In this document: positions 9,095 through 19,726 of the stretch, piece by piece
How positions within the stretch are numbered: the stretch's first letter is position 1
Layout of the letters: the number at the start of each line of letters is the position of its first letter
NCBI RefSeq assembly: GCF_040436405.1
Contig: NZ_AP031575.1
Span: 372,001 to 436,000 of the forward strand
Length of the DNA: 64,000 bases
Reading direction: 5' to 3'
Source of the DNA: Marinomonas sp. THO17
Lineage (GTDB): Bacteria > Pseudomonadota > Gammaproteobacteria > Pseudomonadales > Marinomonadaceae
Program-made: the position numbers and the translations under genes
The notes under the pieces: generated by a model
What the model was told of the DNA's origin: nothing
Databases searched by the model: none
Seen by the model: only the letters and a program-made list of their open reading frames with translations

Positions 9095-9573
9095 ATCAAA
9101 TTAGAGTGTTAACTGTTTGTCTTGGTAACATTTGTCGCTCACCTGCAGCGCAAGGAATTTTGTCATCCGAAGCGGCGAAGAGAGGCATGAATTTAACACT
9201 GGATTCAGCGGGTACGGCGGCCTACCATGTGGGGAATTTACCTGATTCTCGCTCAATTGCCGCCCTACAAAAAATTGCTATCGATATTACCGATCAAAGA
9301 GCACGACAAGTTTCTGAATCCGACTTTGATGAATTTGATTGGATACTGGCAATGGACCGAGACAATCTGCGTAATTTGAAGAAGATCAAACCTGCTAAGT
9401 GCCGTGCCAAAGTGGTCATGTTTGGTGAATTCACGTCAGGACAAACCTATGGCGAGGTGGATGATCCGTATTATGATGGTGAACAAGGTTTCATTATCAT
9501 GCGTCAACATTTAATGGACATCAGTCAGGCGTTTCTCGATCATCTCGAGATGCTTAACCAAACGGATTCATAA
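9091..9573 (+). CDS. Low-molecular-weight protein tyrosine phosphatase
   Basis: 160-aa cytoplasmic LMW-PTP. The catalytic loop C10-LGNIC-R16-S is at the N-terminus and the general acid lies in the DDPYYDG segment near the C-terminus, as in the family. In Pseudomonas the same gene sits between kdsB and murB. Here it directly abuts ycaR, so kdsB is missing from its usual slot. The substrate is unknown; other family members act on tyrosine kinases of capsule systems. Confidence 0.93.
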   Translation: MNQIRVLTVCLGNICRSPAAQGILSSEAAKRGMNLTLDSAGTAAYHVGNLPDSRSIAALQKIAIDITDQRARQVSESDFDEFDWILAMDRDNLRNLKKIKPAKCRAKVVMFGEFTSGQTYGEVDDPYYDGEQGFIIMRQHLMDISQAFLDHLEMLNQTDS

Positions 9574-9581
9574 TCAAGACA

Positions 9582-10706
9582 ATGCAGCAAGCTAAGCCAA
9601 TGGAAACTTCTCGTCCTATACCCAACGCCATCACTCATCAAGTCTCGCTCAAGGCCTATAATACTTTTCGTTTTGACTATCAGGCTGAATTTTTTGCAGA
9701 AGTTCATAGCTTGCTTGAATTAAAGCAATTGCTTGGTTGGGCACAACAAGAGCAGTTGCCAGTTACCATCTTGGGTGGTGGCAGTAATTTATTGATTCGC
9801 AATGACATTAAGGGCTTGGTCTTGATCAACTGTATCAAGGGTAAGCAAGTCATTGAAGGCAAATACAATCAGGTACATTTGGTGTTGGGCGCAGGTGAAA
9901 ATTGGCACCATGTTGTCACTTATTCAGTCGAAAAAAACTGGTTTGGAATTGAAAACCTAGCTTTGATACCTGGCACGGTTGGTGCGGCTCCAGTACAAAA
10001 TATTGGTGCCTATGGCGTAGAAATCAAAGACGTCTTAGCGCGAGTTCAAGTGATAGATAGACAGACCCTAGATGTCTTTTGGATTAATGCCAAAGAATGT
10101 GGTTTTGCTTATCGAGATAGTCATTTCAAAGGCAAATGGAAAGACAAATATTTTATTACCGGCGTCGAATTAAGCTTGAAAAAACGTGGTGAGCTTTGTT
10201 TGTCATACGGTGGTTTGCAACATCAGCTTGAAGGTGAACCGAGTTTGCGAAAAGTATACGATGCAGTATGTCGTGTTCGCGCCAGTAAGCTGCCAGATCC
10301 ACAAGTTATTGCCAATGCAGGTAGCTTCTTTAAAAACCCAATTATCAGTGCAGATCAGCATACTAGGCTTAAAAAAATGTTTCCTGATATGGTGTCTTTC
10401 CCTCATGGGGATGATTTTAAGTTGGCGGCGGGTTGGCTGATAGATCAGGCTGGCTTTAAAGGCAAAAGCCAGCAGGGAGTGGGGGTTTATGAAAAGCAGG
10501 CTTTAGTATTGGTAAACCATGAAGCCAATAAAGCAGAAGCCTTATTGGCCCTTGAAGCAGACATACAAAACGCGATTCAAAACAAATATGGGGTCTGCTT
10601 GGAAAGAGAACCTGTGTTGTTGCCTGAGATAATATTCTCAGCACAAGCTGAGGCTTTTGAGACTAAGAGCGATGCAAATCAAGCGTCTGAGGAGTCTCAG
10701 AGTTGA
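9582..10706 (+). CDS. murB: UDP-N-acetylenolpyruvoylglucosamine reductase
   Basis: MurB reduces UDP-GlcNAc-enolpyruvate to UDP-MurNAc with FAD and NADPH in peptidoglycan synthesis. Visible motifs are the FAD-binding [10 protein letters not shown], the [18 protein letters not shown] segment, Y-R-D-S-H, and NAGSFFKNP carrying the catalytic serine. The C-terminus ends with a polar extension of about 20 residues. An ATG six codons downstream of the first (9600) is an alternative start. The stop overlaps the TTG of murI. Confidence 0.96.
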   Translation: MQQAKPMETSRPIPNAITHQVSLKAYNTFRFDYQAEFFAEVHSLLELKQLLGWAQQEQLPVTILGGGSNLLIRNDIKGLVLINCIKGKQVIEGKYNQVHLVLGAGENWHHVVTYSVEKNWFGIENLALIPGTVGAAPVQNIGAYGVEIKDVLARVQVIDRQTLDVFWINAKECGFAYRDSHFKGKWKDKYFITGVELSLKKRGELCLSYGGLQHQLEGEPSLRKVYDAVCRVRASKLPDPQVIANAGSFFKNPIISADQHTRLKKMFPDMVSFPHGDDFKLAAGWLIDQAGFKGKSQQGVGVYEKQALVLVNHEANKAEALLALEADIQNAIQNKYGVCLEREPVLLPEIIFSAQAEAFETKSDANQASEESQS

Positions 10707-11503
10707 AAGTAGGTGTCATGGACTCGGGAGCTGGTGGTTTAACCATAGTCAATGCCATTCAAAAAAAACAACCGCATCTGGATCTTTTGTATCTTGCCGA
10801 TGACGCTTTTGCACCCTATGGCGATAAGACAGATCAAGCTTTGCAGCAACGCTTGATTGACATAGCGAATTTTTTTGAACGAGAAGCAGTACAAGCCATT
10901 GTGGTGGCGTGTAATACCGCTACCGTAGCCGGTATAGAGGCATTGCGGTCACATACTCAATTACCAGTGATTGGCGTTGAGCCTGCAGTGAAACCGGCTT
11001 TTCGTCTCGGCAAACAGCGTCACGTTGCTGTCTTGGCGACCCCAGTGACGGCTAAAAGCCGGCGATTAAATGACCTTATTTCTCTTTGGCAAGCTGATAG
11101 CAAGGTGCAAATCGTTTCCAGTGCAAGTTTAGCCTTTGATATTGATGCTTGGCCTGCAACACAAAGCAAAATACAACAAACTGTCATGGCCTTGTGTCAA
11201 CAGATGAAAACAGATGAAGTGGATACCCTAGTATTAGCTTGTACACACTATCCTTTGGTACGTCATATGTTTGCAGAGTATTTGGGAGCAGACTGTGAAA
11301 TTATTGAACCAAGTGAAGGCGTTTCTGCACAATTGACAAGGCGTTTGGTCGCCACTTATCCAGAACTTGTAGAATCTGAGAGTTTGTCAGAGCAAGGACA
11401 AATTACTTTATGCAGTAGCTTGTCTTTAGCAGGAGCGCAGCGTTTGCGAACTTGGGTAGACGAACAAAGCAGTATAGCAGGTGAGCGCTTAGTCAGTATT
11501 TAA
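10703..11503 (+). CDS. murI: Glutamate racemase
   Basis: MurI supplies D-glutamate for peptidoglycan. The 266-aa protein has D7-S8 in MDSGAGGLT, the first catalytic cysteine C70 in VVACNTAT and the second, C180, in [11 protein letters not shown] start overlaps the murB stop (TTGA), so the two cell-wall genes are translationally coupled. The neighbouring patatin gene converges 26 bases downstream. Confidence 0.95.
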   Translation: MKVGVMDSGAGGLTIVNAIQKKQPHLDLLYLADDAFAPYGDKTDQALQQRLIDIANFFEREAVQAIVVACNTATVAGIEALRSHTQLPVIGVEPAVKPAFRLGKQRHVAVLATPVTAKSRRLNDLISLWQADSKVQIVSSASLAFDIDAWPATQSKIQQTVMALCQQMKTDEVDTLVLACTHYPLVRHMFAEYLGADCEIIEPSEGVSAQLTRRLVATYPELVESESLSEQGQITLCSSLSLAGAQRLRTWVDEQSSIAGERLVSI

Positions 11504-11529
11504 AGTCAGTGGACTTGCTCGCACCTTTC

Positions 11530-12681
11530 TTAATCATTCATGAGAAAGGCTAAAATCTTATCTTTCTCCCACATGGCATCTTGATAACCTAGCTCCATTA
11601 GCGCACGACAGTATTGCGGTGTAAAGAGTAAATAACTGGCGGCCGAACTGACTTTTTCAGCTGTGGACCCGCCCACCGATTTTAATAGTACACGAATGTT
11701 TTTTGGCAAGGTGTGCAAGTAATGATGGGCGATTTCATTGAGTTCTTCTGAAGGTGAGATGATCAAGGTTTCTGTGGGGAGATCAGAATATTTTTGCTTT
11801 TTGTTATCAGGCAAATCTCGAATTAATGCATTCATCAACTCCAGTTGATTGATGTCGTCTTCCAAATTGTCAATAAAAGCACTGTTTAATAGCTGGCCTA
11901 AGATCTGTGCCATACTTGGTGTACTGTTGGCCATCTTGTTTTTCTGTAATGCCCATTTACGTGGACTGCGATTGCCACTTACTCCTATGATGAACAACTT
12001 ATTCGCGCCTAATTTTAATGCTGGATAAATGGCTGATTTTTGGCGAATGGCTCCATCTCCATAATAATGGCCGGCAATTTTATGAGCTGGAAAAATCACT
12101 GGAATTGCACTGGATGCTAGTAAATGCTCGACACCTAATTCCTCCCTCACTCCTTTACGACGATGACCTTGCCAATGTTGTGGTCTATTGTTGCCTTGAA
12201 AAAAGGTAGTAGATTCGCCGGTACTGTAACTCATTGCGGTGACAGCTAAAGCCGAGACCAGTTTTTTATCAATGGCGTGCTGAATGCGTGAAAAATCCAA
12301 GTGTTTGCTCAGCAATTCTCGTAACGGTTGGTTGTCCATGATAGCCATGGAGGCAGAGTGATTGTGTAAATGAAACAAAGATAACAGGGTTTTAGTGACG
12401 GAAGTGGCTAAGGGCCAACGTCCTAGGGTGTAAATTTGCTCTGGGCTTAAATGACGCCATACGAAAGCCAGTGTAGAAACTGCTTTTGAAAAATTGTCAG
12501 CGTAACAGGCCAACATAGTGGAATTGAGTGCCCCTGCGGAGGTGCCGCAGAGGATGGGGAAGGGTAAAGGTGTTTTTTTCGGCAGCATTTTACCCATGGC
12601 GGACAGTACGCCAACTTGGTAGGCCGCTCGTGCACCGCCGCCTGATAAGATCAGAGCATTTTGATTGGTTATTTCATCCAT
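11530..12681 (-). CDS. Patatin-like phospholipase
   Basis: 383-aa protein of the patatin / RssA-like family, expected to hydrolyse acyl esters with a Ser-Asp dyad. The oxyanion loop is GGGARAAYQVGVL (about residues 14-26), the nucleophile is S48 in GTSAGAL and the aspartate is D209 in YYGDGAI. A C-terminal region after about residue 300 holds the DUF3336-free tail seen in short bacterial members. No signal peptide is visible, so it is probably cytoplasmic. It lies divergently to the KAS III gene. Confidence 0.88.
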   Translation of the reverse strand: MDEITNQNALILSGGGARAAYQVGVLSAMGKMLPKKTPLPFPILCGTSAGALNSTMLACYADNFSKAVSTLAFVWRHLSPEQIYTLGRWPLATSVTKTLLSLFHLHNHSASMAIMDNQPLRELLSKHLDFSRIQHAIDKKLVSALAVTAMSYSTGESTTFFQGNNRPQHWQGHRRKGVREELGVEHLLASSAIPVIFPAHKIAGHYYGDGAIRQKSAIYPALKLGANKLFIIGVSGNRSPRKWALQKNKMANSTPSMAQILGQLLNSAFIDNLEDDINQLELMNALIRDLPDNKKQKYSDLPTETLIISPSEELNEIAHHYLHTLPKNIRVLLKSVGGSTAEKVSSAASYLLFTPQYCRALMELGYQDAMWEKDKILAFLMND

Positions 12682-12879
12682 ACAGCCATCAACTTTTTAT
12701 TGAAAGGAATCAATTACACTTGAGTATGGCTAACATTTTATTAAAATGCCATGCTTGTTATGCCTATTATCTATTTCATCTAATTGATGATATTACTTTT
12801 ATGTAGACGGTGAGGCATTTGTCGTTCACAATCTAACCTATACTTCAAATTGATATAAGAATAAAAAGGACGAATTAAA

Positions 12880-14004
12880 ATGCATTCTTCTGTTGTCATT
12901 AGCGGAGTCGGTTTATGGACTCCTGCTCATTCCATCACCAATGAAGAACTCGTCGCTAGCTACAACGCGTGGGCGGAAAAATTCAACATGAGCCATGCCG
13001 AAGCGATCGAACAAGGGGACATGGAAGCCAAACCCTTATCCAGTGCTGCTTTTATCGAAAAAGCATCCGGTATTAAAAGCCGATATATCTACTCAAAAGA
13101 AGGGGCGTTAGACATTGATCGTATGCGACCTTTGCTGGCACCGCGTGGCGATGATGAGGTTTCTCATCAAGCTGAGATGGCCATTGCGGCGGCAGAGAAA
13201 GCATTAAAAGCGGCCAACAAAACCCCGCAAGATATTGACATGGTCATTGTGTCTTGTGCCTATACCCAGCGTTCTTACCCTGCTATTGCCATTGAAGTGC
13301 AAGCCGCTCTGGGTATTGATGGTTTTGCCTTTGATATGTTGGTGGCTTGTTCGGCCGCCACTTTCGGTTTGCAACGTGCCGTGGATGCGGTAAAAGCGGG
13401 TACGGCAAAAGGTGTGTTAGTCATTAATCCTGAATTGACTTCAGCACAAGTGAATTATATGGATCGTGACTCCCATTTTATTTTTGGTGATGTCGCAACA
13501 GCTACCTTGGTTGAGCGAGGCGAAACCTGTCAATCTGAGCAGGCTTTTGAGGTTTTAAGCACCAAATGTGTCACATCCTATTCCAATAATATTCGCTCTA
13601 ATTTTGGTTATTTGACCCGAGTGACAGACGAAGATCCTTACGGTGCCGATAAGCTGTTTCATCAAAACGGTCGCAAAGTCTTTAAAGAAGTTTGTCCTAT
13701 GGCAGCCGATCACATTGAAAGTCATTTGCACAGTGAAGGCATCCAAGTATCACAACTTAAGCGCTGGTGGTTGCATCAGGCCAATATCAATATGAACTTA
13801 CTCATTAGCAAACGCCTATTAGGCCGTGATGCCACATTAGAAGAAGCTCCTGTGGTATTGGACGAATACGCGAATACCGCTTCAGCAGGTTCCATTATTG
13901 CTTTTGCTAAATACCATGAAGATCTGCAAGCGGGCGACATTGGAGTGATTTGTTCGTTTGGGGCGGGTTATTCTATTGGCAGCTTGATTCTAAAAAAGCG
14001 TTAA
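12880..14004 (+). CDS. Beta-ketoacyl-ACP synthase III family protein
   Basis: 374-aa condensing enzyme of the FabH-type thiolase superfamily. The catalytic triad is complete: C157 in VACSAATFG, H299 in WLHQANIN and N332 in EYANTASAG. It is longer than FabH (about 320 aa) and stands alone, away from plsX-fabD-fabG. It resembles the second KAS III of Pseudomonas that channels acyl-CoA from beta-oxidation into fatty acid synthesis, so that role is plausible but inferred. AAAAAGGACG precedes the ATG. Confidence 0.85.
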   Translation: MHSSVVISGVGLWTPAHSITNEELVASYNAWAEKFNMSHAEAIEQGDMEAKPLSSAAFIEKASGIKSRYIYSKEGALDIDRMRPLLAPRGDDEVSHQAEMAIAAAEKALKAANKTPQDIDMVIVSCAYTQRSYPAIAIEVQAALGIDGFAFDMLVACSAATFGLQRAVDAVKAGTAKGVLVINPELTSAQVNYMDRDSHFIFGDVATATLVERGETCQSEQAFEVLSTKCVTSYSNNIRSNFGYLTRVTDEDPYGADKLFHQNGRKVFKEVCPMAADHIESHLHSEGIQVSQLKRWWLHQANINMNLLISKRLLGRDATLEEAPVVLDEYANTASAGSIIAFAKYHEDLQAGDIGVICSFGAGYSIGSLILKKR

Positions 14005-14137
14005 AAGCTGAACTTATGGGCTCTAATAGTGAGGACTGCTGACTTATTGAGCCCATTTTGCTTTTGAGATAACTCATTGAAAGTTTGATGAATTTAAGCG
14101 AGACTTTATTGTTAATACAATCAATAGGACTCACTAC

Positions 14138-15778
14138 ATGGCAATTCATCCCCAAGCAGGACAGCTTGCACACCATGATTCTCTGGTGAATTTACCGCAA
14201 CTCATGACAGCCTACTATCTCAACAAGCCAGACGTTGTGAACCACCCAGATGAAAAAGTTAGCTTTGGTACCTCAGGTCATCGTGGTAGCGCTTTACACA
14301 CCACATTCAATCAGGATCACATATTAGCAATAACACAGGCAATAGCAGAATATCGATTGAGCCAACATATCACAGGGCCTGTCTATTTGGCAAAAGACAC
14401 TCATGCTTTATCTGAGGCGGCGTTTCAAACAGTATTAAGTGTTTTAGTGGCGAATAATGTTAAGGTTCGCGTGCAAGCGGGCGGTGGTTTTACCCCAACG
14501 CCAGTGGTCTCGCATGCCGTATTGACCCACAACGCAAAAGCATCAGAATTAAGTGACGGTATTGTGATCACGCCTTCGCATAATCCACCAGAAGACGGCG
14601 GTATAAAATACAACTCCATCAAAGGCGGCCCAGCGGATAAAGACATTACAGATTGGGTCGCTAATCGTGCCAATGACTTATTGGCCGCTGGTTTAGAAGG
14701 CGTGAAAATCTGTCAACAAACCGAGCTGAATCAATCCGCTTTAATCGAAGACTTTGACTACATTTCTCATTACGTTGATGACTTAGAAAATGTCATCGAC
14801 ATGCAAGCCATTGCAAACGCCAAGATTCGCATTGGTGTTGATCCAATGGGCGGCTCTGGTATTCATTATTGGCAACCTATTGCGGATAAATATGGTCTAG
14901 ACATTAGTGTGGTGAACACAGAAGTGGATCCGACATTTCGCTTTGTGCCATTAGACAAAGATGGCCGTATTCGAATGGATTGCTCATCCTCTTATTCCAT
15001 GGCTTCACTGTTAAAGTTAAAAGATGATTTTGATATCGCGGTCGGTAATGATCCAGATTATGATCGGCATGGCATCGTCTGCGCTCAGTCCGGCTTGATG
15101 AACCCCAATGCTTATTTAGCGGTGGCGATTGAATACTTATCTCAGCACAGACCCAATTGGCCAGAAGATACTATGTTTGGTAAAACATTGGTTTCCAGTG
15201 GCATGATTGACCGTGTGGTAACGGGCTTAGGCAAACAATTGTGTGAAGTGCCTGTGGGCTTCAAATGGTACGTAGAAGGCATGTATCAGGGCACTATGGG
15301 ATTTGGTGGGGAAGAAAGTGCTGGTGCCTCTTTTTTGCGTAAAGATGCCAGAGTTTGGACGACAGACAAAGACGGCATCATTATGGCCTTGTTGGCCGCC
15401 GAAATTTTAGCGGTAACCGGCAAAGACCCGCAGACTCTTTATGAAGAACAAGTGGCGCGCTATGGGAAGCCGTTTTACAAACGTATAGATGTGCCAGCAA
15501 CACCAGCGCAAAAACGTTTGTTGTCTGCTTTACAAGCCGATAATGTTAAACAGACTTCATTGGCTGGTGAAGAAATTACCTCAGTATTGACCCATGCTCC
15601 CGGTAATCATGCGGCGATTGGTGGCCTAAAAGTCTGTACTGCCAATGGATGGTTTGCAGCGCGTCCATCTGGTACCGAAAATGTTTATAAAATATATCTG
15701 GAAAGTTTTGTTTCAGAGCAGCATCTAGCGGATTTAGAACAAGAAGCAAAAGCCTTAGTGGACAGCGTACTTGGTTAA
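14138..15778 (+). CDS. pgm: Phosphoglucomutase, alpha-D-glucose specific
   Basis: 546-aa enzyme interconverting glucose 1-phosphate and glucose 6-phosphate. The N-terminal FGTSGHRG, the phosphoserine loop [11 protein letters not shown] with S147, the metal loop [10 protein letters not shown], the sugar loop [10 protein letters not shown] and the phosphate-binding [12 protein letters not shown] mark the Pgm type of the alpha-D-phosphohexomutase superfamily. It is a single gene, with 133 bases upstream and a hairpin downstream. Confidence 0.97.
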   Translation: MAIHPQAGQLAHHDSLVNLPQLMTAYYLNKPDVVNHPDEKVSFGTSGHRGSALHTTFNQDHILAITQAIAEYRLSQHITGPVYLAKDTHALSEAAFQTVLSVLVANNVKVRVQAGGGFTPTPVVSHAVLTHNAKASELSDGIVITPSHNPPEDGGIKYNSIKGGPADKDITDWVANRANDLLAAGLEGVKICQQTELNQSALIEDFDYISHYVDDLENVIDMQAIANAKIRIGVDPMGGSGIHYWQPIADKYGLDISVVNTEVDPTFRFVPLDKDGRIRMDCSSSYSMASLLKLKDDFDIAVGNDPDYDRHGIVCAQSGLMNPNAYLAVAIEYLSQHRPNWPEDTMFGKTLVSSGMIDRVVTGLGKQLCEVPVGFKWYVEGMYQGTMGFGGEESAGASFLRKDARVWTTDKDGIIMALLAAEILAVTGKDPQTLYEEQVARYGKPFYKRIDVPATPAQKRLLSALQADNVKQTSLAGEEITSVLTHAPGNHAAIGGLKVCTANGWFAARPSGTENVYKIYLESFVSEQHLADLEQEAKALVDSVLG

Positions 15779-15803
15779 ATCGCTAATCCAACCAGTGATT
15801 GTC

Positions 15804-15829
15804 AAAGCCAGCCCCAGTTGGTTGGCTTT
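15804..15829 (+). terminator. Possible terminator between convergent pgm and spermidine-synthase-like gene
   Basis: Inverted repeat AAAGCCA / TGGCTTT with a 12-base loop that can also pair partly through CCAACCA / TTGGTTGG. It lies between converging genes, but the T tract is weak. Confidence 0.4.
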
Positions 15830-15865
15830 GCTATTTCTGCTTAATATTCATCGTCTCTTTTATAC

Positions 15866-16606
15866 TTATAGTTCCGTCATTCTGGTCAGCCATTTAGTGA
15901 GTGAGAAGCCCAATTCACTACTGAGTTTCTGAGCGGCATTTTTCAACTCTTTACCCGTTTGTTGTGGTGCCTGCTTAAGGGCGATGATGACCCAATTACC
16001 AGTGCCAGTATCCAAAGCGTAAACAGAAGAAAAATGTTGTTTGATTAACTGGGTAAATGCCTCATTGTGCTTTTGATCAAGCCAACAATTTAATACTAAG
16101 CAGCCTTTTTCTTTGATGTTCTTTGCGCAATCGGCAACAAAACTTGGTGCCAATACACTAATGTCCATGCCCTGCGTGTTGTATATATCGGTGAGCAATA
16201 AATCGACTTTACGATCTAGGCCAGATGCCATGTGATCAATCGCATTGTCTAAAGTCAAGGTGATGCGTTTTCCTTTGGGTAATTTAAAAAACATTTCAGC
16301 GGCGTCTAATACTTCTTGTCTGAGTTCGACAGCGTGAATATGAACCCCAGAAATGGCTTGGTAGAGAGCGTGAATTAATGTACCGCCGCCTAAGCCCAGT
16401 AGACACACTCGTTTTGGTTGGCAAAACAGCAATGCTAGCATCATGGCTTGGGTGTATTCATGTTGTAATACATGAGGTGTGGATAGGCGCATTCGACTTT
16501 GTTCATCACCATCAGCAAAGGACAGAATACGAAATTGTCCATCATCAAATACGCGAATGGGACCGAATTCATCACAGCTATCGTGAAGAAGATTCTGTTG
16601 TGTCAT
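15866..16606 (-). CDS. Spermidine synthase-like methyltransferase-fold protein
   Basis: 246-aa protein of the spermidine/spermine synthase-like family. The glycine-rich LLGLGGGTL (about residues 70-78) binds a decarboxylated-SAM or SAM-like cofactor, followed by AVELRQEVLDAA and DLLLTDIYN in place of the usual DVIxxDSxDP. The change of that substrate loop argues against a true putrescine aminopropyltransferase. Many such stand-alone homologues are of unknown function. It lies divergently from the PLP enzyme gene. Confidence 0.75.
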   Translation of the reverse strand: MTQQNLLHDSCDEFGPIRVFDDGQFRILSFADGDEQSRMRLSTPHVLQHEYTQAMMLALLFCQPKRVCLLGLGGGTLIHALYQAISGVHIHAVELRQEVLDAAEMFFKLPKGKRITLTLDNAIDHMASGLDRKVDLLLTDIYNTQGMDISVLAPSFVADCAKNIKEKGCLVLNCWLDQKHNEAFTQLIKQHFSSVYALDTGTGNWVIIALKQAPQQTGKELKNAAQKLSSELGFSLTKWLTRMTEL

Positions 16607-16782
16607 AGATTGCCTCTGAAATTGTTTGCCGATTTTAGATCGAGCCGTTTTTAGGTTTCGCTGTTTGAATGAAATGACGGCATTTAAAAATAGGACCCTA
16701 GAAGAAAACGCTTATAAAAGATGAGTGTCAATAAGCTCCAAGGGTATAATGACAGCAAACTTATCATAACAAAAGGTAGAAA

Positions 16783-17730
16783 GTGCCACAGATTCAAGCC
16801 CTTAATCTCAATTTAAAAGATGCTTTGCCTTTAAATAAAGAATATCAAGTGCATGTCTATCGAGGGGATCTAGAGCATGTGAGCGCTCCGGGTAACAAAT
16901 GGCACAAGCTGAAGCATCATCTTCAAGCGGCTAAAGTACAAGGTGCAACGCATATTGGCACTTTTGGAGGGCCATTTTCTAATCATCTAGATGCAGTTGC
17001 TGCTACCCTTGCGGATCAAAATGAGCAAGCTGTATTAGTGGTGCGAGGCGAATTACAACCCGATTTAACGCCAACTCTACAAGATGCGGTAAAGCAGGGG
17101 GCGGAGCTTTGGCCTTCCACTCGACAAGACTATCGCTTGGCAATGAAAGGGGAAGTGGTTAAACAAATTACTCATAGATACCCAAATATCTACTGGGTGC
17201 CAGAAGGAGGCGGTGGAGCGTTAGGAGCAAAAGGCTGTAGCGATTGGGCAAAACAAATTGCAACGAATGCCGTTGGCTATGATGCTTGGACGCTTGCGGC
17301 CGGAACAGGCACCACAGCAGCAGGTTTCTTGGCGTCTCAAAGCTGTCAGAATTTGCATGTATTTAGCGCGTTAAAAGGAGCACAACAACAAGCTTCCGAG
17401 ATTGTAGAAATGGCAAAGATGCTTAACCCTGCTTGTCAAAATCAGCCTATGGTTTTTCATAGTGATTGCCATCAAGGTGGCTATGCTAAACACTCTCCAG
17501 AGTTAATCTCTTTTTTGCACAAGTTTGCTCAGCTTAACCCTGATGTCACGTTAGACCCGGTATACACATGTAAGAGTCTCTATGCCATTTATCAAGCCAT
17601 GTTGGCTGGCCGTTGGCCGCATCAAAAAACCTTGCTCATTCATACTGGAGGGATGCAAGGGTGGCGTGGTTATGCAGATGAGAGCAATCCGTTTTCTAAT
17701 ATGTCGACTGACGATAAGATGAGTTTTTAA
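16783..17730 (+). CDS. PLP-dependent D-cysteine desulfhydrase / ACC deaminase family protein
   Basis: 315-aa fold-type II PLP enzyme. The pyridoxal lysine lies in GNKWHKLKHHL, and the substrate and phosphate loops are seen in FGGPFSNHLDA and AAGTGTTAAG. These match the 1-aminocyclopropane-1-carboxylate deaminase / D-cysteine desulfhydrase family. The substrate cannot be fixed from sequence alone. Start is GTG behind AAAGGTAG. A TATAAT at 16745 may serve as the -10 element, though no good -35 is apparent. Confidence 0.82.
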   Translation: MPQIQALNLNLKDALPLNKEYQVHVYRGDLEHVSAPGNKWHKLKHHLQAAKVQGATHIGTFGGPFSNHLDAVAATLADQNEQAVLVVRGELQPDLTPTLQDAVKQGAELWPSTRQDYRLAMKGEVVKQITHRYPNIYWVPEGGGGALGAKGCSDWAKQIATNAVGYDAWTLAAGTGTTAAGFLASQSCQNLHVFSALKGAQQQASEIVEMAKMLNPACQNQPMVFHSDCHQGGYAKHSPELISFLHKFAQLNPDVTLDPVYTCKSLYAIYQAMLAGRWPHQKTLLIHTGGMQGWRGYADESNPFSNMSTDDKMSF

Positions 17731-17865
17731 ACTTTATAATCTTGTCCTTACATGGCGTCTACCTAGTGTTCATGTTAAAGTGCCCACAGTATGTATGTTG
17801 CTATCTAAGCTATTAATAGACTTCATATTATTGGCTGTTATTTAAAGGTGGAAAGAGAAGGACGC

Positions 17866-18747
17866 ATGAGTCTTTTTAAACGTGTTGGTATTATTGCTCG
17901 ATTGGATAAATCTCAAATTCTGGAAACCGTTAAGAAGTTAATGGAATACCTTGAAGAAAAAGAGATTCAGCCCGTTCTCGAAAGTCAGCTTGCTGCCATG
18001 TTGCCGGGCATCAAAGTTGCGCAAGCGCCACTCAAAGAATTAGGTGATCATTGCGATATGGTTATGGTGGTTGGTGGCGACGGTAGTTTTCTCGGTGCCG
18101 CGAGAGCCATTTGCAATTATGACATTCCAGTGTTGGGCATAAATCGTGGTACCTTGGGCTTCTTAACCGATATATCACCACAACATTTGCAACAAGAGTT
18201 AGACCCCATTTTGGCGGGCAACTATCATGAAGAAAAACGTTTCATGATAGAAGCCAAAATTAAGCGTCAAAACCGTCCCAGTGGCGATGGTATTGCTTTG
18301 AATGATCTGGTGCTTCACCCTGGCAAATCGGCACGTATGATTCGTTTTGATTTGTTCATTGATGATCAATTCGTTATGAATCAAAAATCCGACGGTTTGA
18401 TTGTTGCAACCCCGACAGGTTCCACTGCTTATGCTTTGTCAGCAGGTGGGCCAATAATGCTGCCAAAGTTGGATGCTATGGTTTTAGTTCCAATGCACCC
18501 ACATACCTTAAGTAATCGTCCTATTGTTATCGATGCCAATGCCAAAATTCGTATTGTAGTCTGTGAATCCAATTTAACCTATCCGAGCGTAAGCTGTGAT
18601 GGACAGTTGAATATCACCGCAGCACCGGGCGATGAAATTCACATTGCTAAAAAGCAAGGCGGTATTCGTATGATACATCCGAAAGATCACGATTTTTATA
18701 ATGTCTGCCGAGATAAGTTAGGCTGGCAATCGAGTTACCGTCAATAA
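17866..18747 (+). CDS. nadK: NAD kinase
   Basis: NadK phosphorylates NAD to NADP. The conserved VVGGDGSFLGAAR loop (about residues 63-75), the GTLGFLTDI segment, LNDLVLHPG and TPTGSTAYALSAGGPI are all present. The frame is open from a GTG at 17848, but the ATG at 17866 has GAGAAGG at the right spacing and gives MSLFKRVGII, 293 aa, matching the family. The rhomboid gene follows 22 bases later, probably in the same transcript. Confidence 0.96.
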   Translation: MSLFKRVGIIARLDKSQILETVKKLMEYLEEKEIQPVLESQLAAMLPGIKVAQAPLKELGDHCDMVMVVGGDGSFLGAARAICNYDIPVLGINRGTLGFLTDISPQHLQQELDPILAGNYHEEKRFMIEAKIKRQNRPSGDGIALNDLVLHPGKSARMIRFDLFIDDQFVMNQKSDGLIVATPTGSTAYALSAGGPIMLPKLDAMVLVPMHPHTLSNRPIVIDANAKIRIVVCESNLTYPSVSCDGQLNITAAPGDEIHIAKKQGGIRMIHPKDHDFYNVCRDKLGWQSSYRQ

Positions 18748-18769
18748 TAAAGGCGAGTGTTAAACCTAC

Positions 18770-19669
18770 ATGTTATTTGTATATCGATTTGAATCCACGG
18801 AAGATCCGCAACTATTAGCGAATGCTTTATGGCACCACAAGGTCGCCCATCAAATAGTAGCGAATCAAGGAGTGCAAGAGCTGTGGTTATTAGACCCATC
18901 ACAGCAAGCGACAGTGCAACAACTCATTTCAATTTGGAAAGAAGACCCTTCGTTACTGCAAAAATCCACCATTAGACCCGAAGAAAATCCCAAACATCAA
19001 ACAACACGCCCTCCATTATCTACCCAAATGAGAGCGGCGCCGTTAACCCTTATTTTGTTATTAATGAGTGTTTTGGTATCTGTTATCACGGAATTGGGTA
19101 GTAATTTGGCGGTTGTTAGCTGGTTTACCATCAGTCCTTTTCAAGTGGTTAACGGTCATTTGTATTTTCGAACCCTTTCCGATGTATTGAGTTCGGGGCA
19201 ATGGTGGCGTGTGTTTACGCCAGCTTTATTGCATTTCAGCATGATGCATATTGTCTTTAATAGCCTATGGGTATGGGAAATTGGCCGCAAGTTAGAATAT
19301 TTACTCGGTAAGTGGGTTTGGCTGTTTTGCATTTTGGTGACCGCAGTGGCCAGTAATTTACTGCAGTATTATTTTAGTGGATATCCCGTTTTTGGTGGTT
19401 TATCTGGGGTTGTGTATGGCTTGATTGGTTTTGCTTGGTTGTTGCCCATACTTCTGCCAAGGTTTCCTGTTATGGTCAATAGAACCCTTATGGCCTTCTT
19501 CATGATTTGGCTTGCCTTTGGTTATACTTCATTACCAGAGGCGATTGGCTTAGGTCGTATTGCCAATACCGCCCATACTATTGGTTTGTTATCAGGGCTG
19601 GTTTTATGCGTTTGTTTTTACTTCATTAGTACTTTGATCACAAACAAAGGCCATACGCCTAGAAGTTAA
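18770..19669 (+). CDS. glpG: Rhomboid intramembrane serine protease GlpG-like
   Basis: 299-aa membrane protease. A small cytoplasmic N-domain (residues 1-90) precedes about six membrane helices. The Ser-His dyad is S212 in GGLSGVVYG and H269 in NTAHTIGL, and the helix-2 segment HFSMMHIVFNSLWVWEIG is typical of GlpG. It cleaves membrane proteins within the bilayer. Substrates are not evident from context. Confidence 0.93.
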   Translation: MLFVYRFESTEDPQLLANALWHHKVAHQIVANQGVQELWLLDPSQQATVQQLISIWKEDPSLLQKSTIRPEENPKHQTTRPPLSTQMRAAPLTLILLLMSVLVSVITELGSNLAVVSWFTISPFQVVNGHLYFRTLSDVLSSGQWWRVFTPALLHFSMMHIVFNSLWVWEIGRKLEYLLGKWVWLFCILVTAVASNLLQYYFSGYPVFGGLSGVVYGLIGFAWLLPILLPRFPVMVNRTLMAFFMIWLAFGYTSLPEAIGLGRIANTAHTIGLLSGLVLCVCFYFISTLITNKGHTPRS

Positions 19670-19726
19670 CAAAGTCAGTGGAATCGTCATTTAGTCCTAG
19701 CTTGATATTGTAAAGAGAGCATTAAG

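Noticed and set aside
12528..12806. 92-aa rightward frame opposite the patatin gene
   Set aside because: Antisense to a well-supported gene, with no ribosome site.
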